Assembly: GCA_023248505.1 (NCBI GenBank) | Contig: JAHFEM010000160.1 | Coordinates: 1 to 5,567, forward strand | Length of the DNA stretch: 5,567 nucleotides | Direction of reading: 5' to 3' | Source of the DNA: Nitrospirota bacterium | GTDB lineage: Bacteria; Nitrospirota; Nitrospiria; SBBL01; Manganitrophaceae | Shown here: positions 1 to 5,122 of the stretch, one piece after another | Numbering within the stretch: the first letter of the stretch is position 1 | How the letters are laid out: each line of letters begins with the position of its first letter | The notes under the pieces: model-generated | What the model saw: only the letters and a program-made list of their open reading frames with translations | Told to the model about the DNA's origin: nothing | Database searches by the model: none | Program-made: the position numbers and the translations under genes

Positions 1-245
1 TCGAACGTCTGTCCGTTCGGCTCGACCAGAATGCCGACGAGATGAATGACCGCATCGGCTCCTTCCATTCCACGAAACAAGCTCTCTCGCGAATCGATCT
101 CCCCTGAAACCCATTCAATATTTTTATCCAGAGTGAACCGGCGTCTCTCGCTACGATAGAGGGCCCGGACCCGCTCGCCTCGAGAAAGAAGGCGGCGCAG
201 GATGCTTCGCCCGACAAAACCGGTCCCGCCGGTCACAAAAATCAT
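1..245 (-). CDS. NAD(P)-binding epimerase-like protein, complex I NDUFA9 subunit family (partial, N-terminal 81 residues)
   Basis: The minus strand reads from an ATG at 245-243 and stays open to the window edge, so only the N-terminus is present. It begins with a Rossmann dinucleotide-binding strand and the loop T5-G-G-T-G-F-V-G12, the TGxxGxxG pattern of extended short-chain dehydrogenases. A basic stretch rich in Arg follows (about residues 22-36), as expected for NADP binding. The segment GADAVIHLVGI near residues 62-72 is the strand-4 region typical of bacterial NDUFA9-like/NmrA-type proteins, whose mitochondrial relative is an accessory NADPH-binding subunit of complex I. An AAGGAG sequence lies 4 bases before the ATG and supports this start. 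The gene sits 48 bases downstream of the DUF2892 gene on the same strand and is probably co-transcribed with it. The fold is clear; the exact substrate or partner cannot be told from this fragment, and an ordinary sugar-nucleotide epimerase is the alternative. Confidence 0.85.
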   Translation of the reverse strand, partial: MIFVTGGTGFVGRSILRRLLSRGERVRALYRSERRRFTLDKNIEWVSGEIDSRESLFRGMEGADAVIHLVGILVEPNGQTF

Positions 246-293
246 GGGGCTCCTTGTCCGTCGTCCTCGCCCGCTCCGATCAAGCGAAGACCG

Positions 294-524
294 TTATTTT
301 GCGAACGGGAGAAGCTTTCTCCAGCGCGGGTAGGTCGACACCCCGAGCAGATAATTAAGGGGGCTAAACCGGAAGAGGGCCGTAAAAAATCCATTCAGTC
401 CGATCAGCCACATCGCCGTTCGTGCGAAACGGCTCCGCCCCGAAAAGAGAGCGATCATGGGGAAGAGAATTCCAATCGTATAGCGAACTCCGCGATCCCA
501 ACCTCCAACATTATAAGTTTTCAT
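294..524 (-). CDS. Small inner-membrane protein, DUF2892 (YgaP transmembrane-like) family
   Basis: This 76-residue protein has the layout of the DUF2892 family. An N-terminal N5-V-G-x-x-D10-R-x-x-R14 motif is followed by two hydrophobic stretches (about residues 15-29 and 36-51), then a closing FSPLNYLLGVST stretch at residues 53-64. Family members usually read R-C-P-x-Y-x-x-L-G-I-x-T here; in this copy the usual Cys is Ser54. The family is found alone or as the membrane part of rhodanese proteins such as YgaP, and its molecular role is not established. The start is supported by a GGGAGG Shine-Dalgarno sequence about 8 bases upstream (533-538 on the minus strand). It precedes the NDUFA9-like gene by 48 bases and probably shares its transcript. 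Without the Cys, a direct thiol or sulfur role is unlikely for this copy. Confidence 0.82.
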   Translation of the reverse strand: MKTYNVGGWDRGVRYTIGILFPMIALFSGRSRFARTAMWLIGLNGFFTALFRFSPLNYLLGVSTYPRWRKLLPFAK

Positions 525-757
525 TATCCGTCCTCCCTGTCACAGTTGCCGTGTACGATGGTTGGATCATTTTACGTAATCTAGTCCATCATAGCTTCAA
601 TCCTTCGACCGCCACAATCCCCTTTTTGGAGGATCTCCGTATCCTCCATTCGGAGGGGGACGCTCCGTAGGATTTCGATTCTTTTCCATACTCGGGTATA
701 CTTGTCCTTGATCCGGGGAGGATGGCTCCCGCGGACCCTCTTCGGCCTGTGTTGTTA
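525..757. other. Divergent intergenic region with a cluster of alternative hairpins
   Basis: No convincing gene lies in this stretch, which separates the minus-strand DUF2892 pair from the plus-strand permease operon. It contains a perfect 8-bp inverted repeat, TGGAGGAT (627-634) and ATCCTCCA (641-648), around a six-base loop CTCCGT. Two other pairings compete with it: CCTCC (643-647) with GGAGG (652-656), and CGGAG (651-655) with CTCCG (663-667). The loop heptamer CTCCGTA (635-641) recurs at 663-669. A further 5-bp pair, GGGAG/CTCCC, lies at 716-730. None is followed by a T-tract on either strand, so these are not typical terminators. A promoter for the minus-strand genes must lie here or further upstream; I see no candidate with both boxes good. 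Confidence 0.5.
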
Positions 758-786
758 TTGACTTCCCCCAGATGCTGGCCTATACT
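758..786 (+). promoter_or_regulatory. Sigma-70 type promoter of the permease operon
   Basis: A -35 box TTGACT (758-763) is separated by exactly 17 bases from a -10 box TATACT (781-786). Each box matches consensus at five of six positions and the spacing is optimal. Transcription would begin near 792-794. The spacer holds a small inverted repeat, CCAG-ATG-CTGG (768-778), which could be an operator half-site pair but may be chance. The same TATACTAT string forms the -10 region of the promoter in front of the RCK genes at 3393-3400. Confidence 0.75.
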
Positions 787-792
787 ATCCTG

Positions 793-933
793 CTTTTAAG
801 GAAAGGGCCGCGGTCGCTCTAGGCAGGGTCATCCATCAGGTCAAAGCAGAAGGTTGTGTTTTCCTTATGCACAGAGTCGACAGACCAAATCAAAAGAGCG
901 GCGCCGATCCTCTCTCTTCCTTGAGAATGCACG
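793..933 (+). promoter_or_regulatory. Long 5' leader of the permease mRNA, no recognised riboswitch
   Basis: From the predicted start near 793 to the permease ATG, the transcript would carry about 140 untranslated bases, which is long enough for regulation. One hairpin is plausible: GCA-G-AAGG (846-853) pairs with CCTT-A-TGC (863-870) around a 9-base loop, with one G/A mismatch. I compared it from memory with the c-di-AMP (ydaO) riboswitch that controls kimA in Bacillus and do not see that core. The ribosome site before the ATG is weak: GAGA at 923-926. A second ATG at 927 opens a five-codon frame (MHDGI) that overlaps the true start and might affect initiation. Confidence 0.35.
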
Positions 934-2502
934 ATGGCATCTGAGGTTCGAGCACCTGCCGCCGCCCTCCCCGGTGCCCCTGTTGAGCTCCGAAGAGACG
1001 TAAGCATCTGGGGTTCTTTCACCTGGGGCTATGCAGACGTTGGAGCCGACGTTTATGTGGCGCTGGGCCTGGTCATGGGCGCCGCTCACGGAGCGGCGCC
1101 GCTTGCTTTCCTGACGGCCGGTTTTGTTTACATCTTAATCGGATTCGCCTACACCGAGCTTGCCTCCGCCTATCCGGTCGCCGGAGGAGGGCAGTATTAC
1201 TGCCTTCGCGGCTTGGGGGACATCTGGGGACTCATCGCAGGAGCGGCCCTCCTGCTTGATTACACCATCGATATCGCTCTCTTTGCCACCGCCTCTGCCG
1301 GTTATATCAATTTCTTCTTTCCCTCTATCCAGAGCTTTGCAGTCAACCTCGGCCCCTTCGAAGGGGTCAACCTGATCTGGGCGGCCGAATCATTGGGCCT
1401 CATCGCCTTTCTGATGGTTCTGAACATCCGCGGGATTCGAGAATCCTCCCTGTTCAATTCCCTCATCGGCGCCCTCGACATGATCATGGAGGCGAGCATC
1501 ATCGTCCTCGGTTTCCTTTTTGCCTGGAAACCTGAAATGGTTGTCTTTCAGTTTAAAAACGAATTTCTCTCGGCGGCGCTGTTCTTTTATGCCGTCTCGG
1601 TGGCAATTATCTCTTATGTCGGTTTGGAGTCGATCTCCCAAGCGGCCCAGGAAACACGGCGGCCCGCCACCATCATTCCAAGAACATCGGTCTCCCTCAT
1701 CTTTGTGGTCCTTCTCTTCGCCCTCGCCTTTCCGGTGCTCAGCCTGGGAATCCTCCCCTGGCAGGCGATTGCAGAACGGGAATCGGACCCGGTGGCCGCT
1801 CTGGCAAGCGCCATCCCCTATGTCGGCTTCTTGGCCGGCAAAGCCGCGGCCGTTCTCGGAGCGACCATTGTTTTGATTTCAGCCAACACGGGGGTGATGG
1901 GGGCCTCTCGGCTCACCTACAGCATGAGCGAGTCTCACCTGCTCAGCCCCTGGTTCAACGCGGTCCATCCGAAATATCGAACCCCCGTTCGGAGCGTGGT
2001 TTTTTTCTCCGGCGTCGCGGCCCTCGAGGCCATGTTTAGTTTTTTATCCGGTCCGAAAGCGATGGACACGATGGTCAACATGTACGCCTTCGGGGCAACC
2101 TTGGCTTACCTTTTGAGTTTTATCGCCATGATTGCACTGCGGATCAAAGATCCCTACACCCCCCGGCCTTATCGGATGCCGCTCAATGTGAAAATCAAAG
2201 GGGTCTATATCCCGGTGCTTGGAATTGTCGGCGCCTTCGCGACATTGGCGATGTTGGGGGTGGTGATCTGGACGCATGCCCTCGGCCGGATCGCCGGTCC
2301 CGGCTGGATCCTTCTCTGGCTGGGCGTTTATCTCTTGTATCGTTGGAAGAACGGCCTCCCCGTCTTCAAAAATATCAAACGCGACTGGGAGAAAGACCAG
2401 ATTGCCATTCTCACCTCTGCCGAGGAATTTGACCTATTAGAGCAATACAAGCTCGCGCTGGCGGAGCGGAATAAGAAGGAGGCAAAAAATGGGGCAAAAT
2501 AA
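934..2502 (+). CDS. APC-superfamily permease, KimA/KUP-like (putative cation or amino-acid carrier)
   Basis: This 522-residue integral membrane protein has about 12 hydrophobic segments (roughly 36-52, 55-79, 98-124, 153-165, 176-197, 212-233, 252-273, 297-325, 352-371, 378-403, 424-445, 455-470). Family signs are the segment-2/3 loop AYPVAGGGQYY (78-88), a GLIAGAALLLDY run at 99-110, and the segment-6 motif Y-V-G-L-E231 followed by E239 and P-R at 248-249. The first helix reads Y33-A-D-V-G-A-D39-V-Y41, with two acidic residues, and lacks the G-S-G-I-F-like loop by which amino-acid permeases hold the substrate backbone. Together with the AYPxxGGG loop this recalls the potassium/proton symporter KimA, but the substrate is inferred. 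A charged, helical, presumably cytoplasmic tail follows from about 478. An in-frame stop at 922-924 excludes an upstream start. It is the first gene of an operon with the small membrane protein and the USP. A general amino-acid permease is the main alternative. Confidence 0.85.
   Translation: MASEVRAPAAALPGAPVELRRDVSIWGSFTWGYADVGADVYVALGLVMGAAHGAAPLAFLTAGFVYILIGFAYTELASAYPVAGGGQYYCLRGLGDIWGLIAGAALLLDYTIDIALFATASAGYINFFFPSIQSFAVNLGPFEGVNLIWAAESLGLIAFLMVLNIRGIRESSLFNSLIGALDMIMEASIIVLGFLFAWKPEMVVFQFKNEFLSAALFFYAVSVAIISYVGLESISQAAQETRRPATIIPRTSVSLIFVVLLFALAFPVLSLGILPWQAIAERESDPVAALASAIPYVGFLAGKAAAVLGATIVLISANTGVMGASRLTYSMSESHLLSPWFNAVHPKYRTPVRSVVFFSGVAALEAMFSFLSGPKAMDTMVNMYAFGATLAYLLSFIAMIALRIKDPYTPRPYRMPLNVKIKGVYIPVLGIVGAFATLAMLGVVIWTHALGRIAGPGWILLWLGVYLLYRWKNGLPVFKNIKRDWEKDQIAILTSAEEFDLLEQYKLALAERNKKEAKNGAK
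2476..2482 (+). promoter_or_regulatory. Strong Shine-Dalgarno inside the permease 3' end
   Basis: AAGGAGG, a full anti-16S match, lies 6 bases before the ATG at 2489, within the last codons of the permease. It fixes the start of the small membrane protein and shows that the 14-base overlap with the permease is real rather than an annotation error. It is much stronger than the site in front of the permease itself. Confidence 0.8.
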
Positions 2503-2737
2503 AGCGCTCCTCTCTCTGCTTCGATCATCGACCCTCCGCGATCGCATCATGTTGATCAACGTGTTGCTTTTCTTTTGGATCGGCGGGGCCATTCTCTATC
2601 GCGCCTTCTTCCGCCACGCCAGTTGGCTGGCCTACCTGATCGGTTTTGGGTTTCTCCTGTTCGGCAGTTATCGTGTCTACCTGTTCTATAAAGTGCTCAG
2701 CCGGAGCGGGAGAGGGGCGGAGGCTTCTGGCAAATGA
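2489..2737 (+). CDS. Small two-segment membrane protein of unknown function
   Basis: I do not recognise a family for this 82-residue protein. It has a basic N-terminus (Lys5, Arg12, Arg17, Arg19), a hydrophobic segment at about 19-37, a short basic loop (Arg38, Arg42, His43), a second segment at about 45-66 rich in aromatic residues, and a Gly/Arg/Ser tail. Both ends are probably cytoplasmic. It begins 14 bases before the permease stop, behind a perfect Shine-Dalgarno, and its stop overlaps the USP start as ATGA. Its place between a carrier and a membrane-anchored USP suggests a small accessory or stabilising subunit of the carrier, by analogy with small proteins such as KdpF. That role is inference only. 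Confidence 0.75.
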   Translation: MGQNKALLSLLRSSTLRDRIMLINVLLFFWIGGAILYRAFFRHASWLAYLIGFGFLLFGSYRVYLFYKVLSRSGRGAEASGK

Positions 2738-3297
2738 TTGCACAGATCAATCCGCTTGGGGCGGTCATTTCCGTCTTCTTCGTCGTCTCGCTCTTATCGA
2801 TCCTTTGGTGGATGCTTCATCCCCCGGTTTATATTCCGGCCGCGGCGGCGAAGGCGCGCCGTTCGCTTTTTGCGGTCAAAAAGATTTTGGTGCCGACGGT
2901 CGGGCTCCCCTATGCCGAACGAGGGGTCGAATTGGCCTGCCGCCTCGGCGACGAGCAGGGGGCGGAGATCCTTCTAACCTATGTCGTGGAGGTCCCAAGG
3001 ACGATGCCGCTGGGAATTCCCCTTCCCGAGGCGGAACAAGAGGGAAGCCAGGCGCTGGAGCGGGCCGGTTCCATTGTCAAACTCCACGGCCTTCCCTTCC
3101 AGAAGATCCTCCAGCGGGCCCGTCTGGCGGGGGAGGAGATCGCCCGGATCGCGCGGGAGCGGGATGTCGATATGATCGTCTTGGGAATTCGGTCTGAACC
3201 GGGATTGCGGGATGCAATCTTGGGAAGAACATCGGACATCATCCTCCGGCATTCTCCGTGTGAGGTGGTCATTGATAAACTGCCGAAGGAAGCCTAG
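2734..3297 (+). CDS. Membrane-anchored universal stress protein (UspA domain)
   Basis: This 187-residue protein has one N-terminal hydrophobic segment (about 8-28), a short linker with R42-R43, and a single UspA domain from V48 to about 182. The domain starts with KKILVPTVG and ends with D146-MIVLG151 and RHSPCEVVID at 172-181. Typical USPs are soluble proteins of about 140-150 residues that bind ATP through G-x2-G-x9-G-S/T. Here the corresponding stretch is G151-x2-S154-x9-G164-R165, so two positions differ and ATP binding is doubtful. Orientation by the positive-inside rule places the domain in the cytoplasm. The ATG overlaps the previous stop (ATGA), pointing to translational coupling. A USP tethered next to a carrier resembles the USP domains fused to some APC, CLC and antiporter proteins, suggesting control of the permease. 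Ligand and effect are unknown. Confidence 0.88.
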   Translation: MIAQINPLGAVISVFFVVSLLSILWWMLHPPVYIPAAAAKARRSLFAVKKILVPTVGLPYAERGVELACRLGDEQGAEILLTYVVEVPRTMPLGIPLPEAEQEGSQALERAGSIVKLHGLPFQKILQRARLAGEEIARIARERDVDMIVLGIRSEPGLRDAILGRTSDIILRHSPCEVVIDKLPKEA

Positions 3298-3369
3298 CGA
3301 ATAGGCGAACCCCTGATGAACGGAAGCGGTCTTTTGAGGGCCGGGTCAAGACGAGGGACGCGTTCCCCT

Positions 3370-3398
3370 TTGAACTTCCCAGGCCAAACGATTATACT
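3370..3398 (+). promoter_or_regulatory. Sigma-70 type promoter of the RCK gene pair
   Basis: TTGAAC (3370-3375), a 17-base spacer and TATACT (3393-3398) form a good promoter in the 127-base gap after the USP gene. Transcription would begin near 3404-3406, giving a leader of about 20 bases that carries a GAGGA Shine-Dalgarno (3416-3420). The regulators can therefore be expressed separately from the permease operon. I see no convincing terminator in the gap, only a weak GGGA/TCCC pairing near 3356-3368, so read-through from the permease operon is also possible. Confidence 0.72.
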
Positions 3399-3424
3399 AT
3401 AGGGAATAGAATATCGAGGAAGCG

Positions 3425-3829
3425 ATGAACATTGTGATTCTCGGCTCAGGAAGGCTCGGATCGCGTCTGGCCAATGCGCTCATTCAGAAAGGGCATAAGA
3501 TCGTCATTGTCGATGCGGAAGAGACGAAATTTAAAAATCTCGAAGAGCACGAAAATATCCAGCGGGTCAGCGGAAATATTTTCAACGAGGAAACAGCCGA
3601 TCTGGTCTTTTCCGAGAAGGCGGATGTTTTCATCACCGTCACTGGAAGCGATAATATCAATTTAATGGTCGCCCAGGCGATGCAGAAGAAATATAAAATT
3701 CCGAAGGTCCTCATCCGGGTCTTCGATCCGACCCTCTCTTCCGTCTATCGGGATCTCGGCCTTGAGACGGTCTGCCCTACCAATTTCGCCCTGCAGGAGA
3801 TGTTAAAAATGCTGGAAAGAGGAGCCTGA
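3425..3829 (+). CDS. TrkA/KtrA-type RCK N-domain protein (NAD-binding domain only)
   Basis: This 134-residue protein is a single RCK/TrkA N-terminal Rossmann domain. It shows G7-x-G9-x-x-G12, the strand-2 acidic residue Asp30 that usually binds the adenosine ribose of NAD(H), G50-N51, T73-G-S-D76 and R98-V-F-D101-P102. It ends at about residue 134 and so lacks the RCK C-terminal (TrkA-C) ligand domain; no remnant of one lies before the next gene. RCK proteins gate potassium channels or transporters such as TrkH and KtrB from the cytoplasmic side in response to NAD(H), ATP/ADP or c-di-AMP. No such channel gene is in the window, but an APC permease operon lies just upstream. The GAGGA site before the ATG supports the start. 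It pairs with the next gene after a one-base gap. Confidence 0.88.
   Translation: MNIVILGSGRLGSRLANALIQKGHKIVIVDAEETKFKNLEEHENIQRVSGNIFNEETADLVFSEKADVFITVTGSDNINLMVAQAMQKKYKIPKVLIRVFDPTLSSVYRDLGLETVCPTNFALQEMLKMLERGA
3819..3824 (+). promoter_or_regulatory. Shine-Dalgarno deciding a GTG start
   Basis: GAGGAG lies 6 bases before GTG at 3831 and within the final codons of the preceding RCK gene. It is the reason to accept the GTG as the start of the second RCK protein, which also places the first glycine of its dinucleotide loop at residue 7, the same position as in its neighbour. Confidence 0.75.
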
Positions 3830-3830
3830 C

Positions 3831-4484
3831 GTGTACATTATTATCGTCGGAGGGGGAAAGGTCGGTTATAACCTGGCGAAACTTCTCTTGGCGGAAGGAC
3901 ATGAAGTCCTTCTCATCGAAAAAGATAAAACGAAAACACCCGGCTTGGCGCGGGAGTTTGGCGAATCGTTGATGGAAGGAAACGGCTCCCGCGTCAGCGT
4001 TCTTCAAGAAGCAGGGGCCAATCGGGCCGATGTGCTCGTGGCGGTCACGGGAACGGATGAGGATAACCTGGTGATCTGTCAGGTCGCCAAGGCGGTTTTC
4101 AAATGCCCGCGCACCATTGCCCGCGTGAACGATCCGCGGAACGAATCGCTCTTATCCTCTCTGGGAATCGATGCCACGGTCAGCTCGACCCGGTTGATCG
4201 ACTCTTTGATCGAGGAGCAGGTCAAGGCGGAAGATATGATCATTCCGCTGGTGACCCTCCGGGCGGGCAACGTCGAGATTATCGAGGTCGATCTCTCCCG
4301 CTCTTCCGGGATCATGGGGAAGAAGATCCGGGAGATCCATCTTCCGGAGGGGGCGATCTTTATCTCAATCATCCGCGGCGACGAGGTCGTCATTCCGAAG
4401 GGAGATACAGAGCTGATTCCCGGAGACAAGGTGGTGGCGCTGGTCAAGAAAGAGGCGGAGCAGGCGCTCCGAGAGATGCTCTAG
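3831..4484 (+). CDS. TrkA family potassium uptake regulator (RCK N- and C-domains)
   Basis: This 217-residue protein has the usual length of a KtrA/TrkA-type regulator with one RCK unit. The Rossmann domain (about 1-118) carries G7-G-G9-K-V-G12, Glu30 at the end of strand 2, G50-N51, T73-G-T-D76 and R98-V-N-D101-P102. A linker helix around 119-134 leads to a TrkA-C domain (about 136-217) with G160-x2-G163-K-K-I-R-E-I, a R182-G-D-E turn and IPGDKVVAL at 196-204. It begins with GTG one base after the previous stop. Its N-domain aligns with the preceding protein without gaps through about residue 113, so the two probably arose by duplication and may form a mixed ring. The role, nucleotide-controlled gating of potassium uptake, is known for the family; its membrane partner here is not identified. 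Confidence 0.92.
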   Translation: MYIIIVGGGKVGYNLAKLLLAEGHEVLLIEKDKTKTPGLAREFGESLMEGNGSRVSVLQEAGANRADVLVAVTGTDEDNLVICQVAKAVFKCPRTIARVNDPRNESLLSSLGIDATVSSTRLIDSLIEEQVKAEDMIIPLVTLRAGNVEIIEVDLSRSSGIMGKKIREIHLPEGAIFISIIRGDEVVIPKGDTELIPGDKVVALVKKEAEQALREML

Positions 4485-4577
4485 TCCCTTCCGTCCCGCC
4501 GGGAAAGCCCTGTTCACCCTTCCCCGAAAATCCGCCTGATCCTCTTATCTTCCGCTTTTTCCAGCCCCGATTTCCCC

Positions 4578-4607
4578 TTGACACGAAGGCGGGGGATTCG
4601 CTACCAT
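4578..4607 (+). promoter_or_regulatory. Possible sigma-70 promoter of rpiB with a very short leader
   Basis: A perfect -35 box TTGACA (4578-4583) is followed after 18 bases by TACCAT (4602-4607), which matches the -10 consensus at four of six positions. Transcription would begin near 4613, leaving only about 8 bases before the ATG at 4621, so the AGGA site (4611-4614) would be partly lost from the transcript. The promoter is plausible because rpiB is 136 bases from the RCK genes and unrelated in function, but the -10 box is mediocre. Confidence 0.45.
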
Positions 4608-4620
4608 CCCAGGACTTGAT

Positions 4621-5106
4621 ATGAAATTTAAGACGAAGATTGCAATTGCCTCAGACCATGCCGGTTTTGGGCTGAAAAATCGTATCCTTCGGTATTTGGC
4701 CGAAAAGAAAGTGGAAGCCGTCGATTTCGGAACCGACGGCCGTGATTCGGTCGACTACCCCGATTATGCCATCGAGGTGGCCGAATCGGTTTCGAAGGGG
4801 AAAATTGACCGCGGCATTTTAATCTGCGGAACCGGCATCGGCATGTCGATTACGGCCAATAAGTTTTCCGGCGTCCGCGCCGCCCTCTGCCATAACACCG
4901 CCACAGCCGAGGCGAGCCGGCGTCACAACGATGCGAATATCCTCGTCTTGGGAGAACGGGTCCTCGATGAGGAAACGGCGGTTCAAATCGTCGGAATCTG
5001 GCTCGAAACCGATTTCGAAGCGGGACGACATCAACGACGGCTCGACAAGATCCGAGCCATTGAGAAGGACCAGCAGGCCGCCGGGCGATCTTCGGAAGGA
5101 TGCTGA
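4621..5106 (+). CDS. rpiB: Ribose-5-phosphate isomerase B
   Basis: RpiB interconverts ribose 5-phosphate and ribulose 5-phosphate in the non-oxidative pentose phosphate pathway, in the cytoplasm. The 161-residue protein has the family signatures in order: I9-A-S-D12-H13-A-G-F near the N-terminus, the VDYPDYA segment at 44-50, the catalytic C69-G-T-G-I-G-M-S loop holding the nucleophile/base Cys69 and the phosphate-binding glycines, and H102-N-D-A-N-I-L containing the conserved active-site His. Most RpiB proteins are about 145-150 residues; the extra length is a charged tail (QQAAGRSSEGC) that is unlikely to matter for catalysis. AGGA lies 6 bases before the ATG. It precedes glyA by 102 bases on the same strand, a pairing common in several bacterial phyla. 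It is sometimes annotated as a LacA/RpiB family sugar isomerase. Confidence 0.95.
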   Translation: MKFKTKIAIASDHAGFGLKNRILRYLAEKKVEAVDFGTDGRDSVDYPDYAIEVAESVSKGKIDRGILICGTGIGMSITANKFSGVRAALCHNTATAEASRRHNDANILVLGERVLDEETAVQIVGIWLETDFEAGRHQRRLDKIRAIEKDQQAAGRSSEGC

Positions 5107-5122
5107 TCCCGGGGATCGCGAA

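Noticed and set aside
510..515. Perfect TATAAT on the minus strand
   Set aside because: It falls within codons 4-6 of the DUF2892 gene and the sequence 17 bases upstream (AGGGAG) is not a -35 box; it is better explained as coding sequence.
422..670. Plus-strand open frame of 82 codons across the DUF2892 gene and the gap
   Set aside because: It lies largely antisense to the well-supported DUF2892 gene, has no clear ribosome site and its translation resembles no protein family.
697..702. Extra TATACT on the plus strand upstream of the permease promoter
   Set aside because: No acceptable -35 box lies 16-18 bases before it, whereas the promoter at 758-786 has both boxes at ideal spacing.
793..933. 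c-di-AMP (ydaO) riboswitch, expected because it controls kimA in Bacillus
   Set aside because: The conserved core of that riboswitch as I remember it is not visible and the leader seems too short for both of its halves.
2646..3197. Plus-strand open frame of 183 codons over the small protein and USP genes
   Set aside because: Frame-shifted shadow of the USP frame in GC-rich coding sequence; no ribosome site and low-complexity composition.
3356..3368. GGGA/TCCC pairing after the USP gene as a terminator
   Set aside because: The stem is only about 4 bp and the short T run after it belongs to the -35 box of the next promoter.
4494..4504. TCCC/GGGA hairpin after the second RCK gene as a terminator
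   Set aside because: The stem is only 4-5 bp with a tiny loop and no T-tract follows.
4103..4624. Plus-strand open frame of 173 codons over the second RCK gene
   Set aside because: It is a shifted-frame shadow of the RCK gene; its Gly/Arg/Pro-rich translation has no family character and the true frame carries clear RCK motifs.
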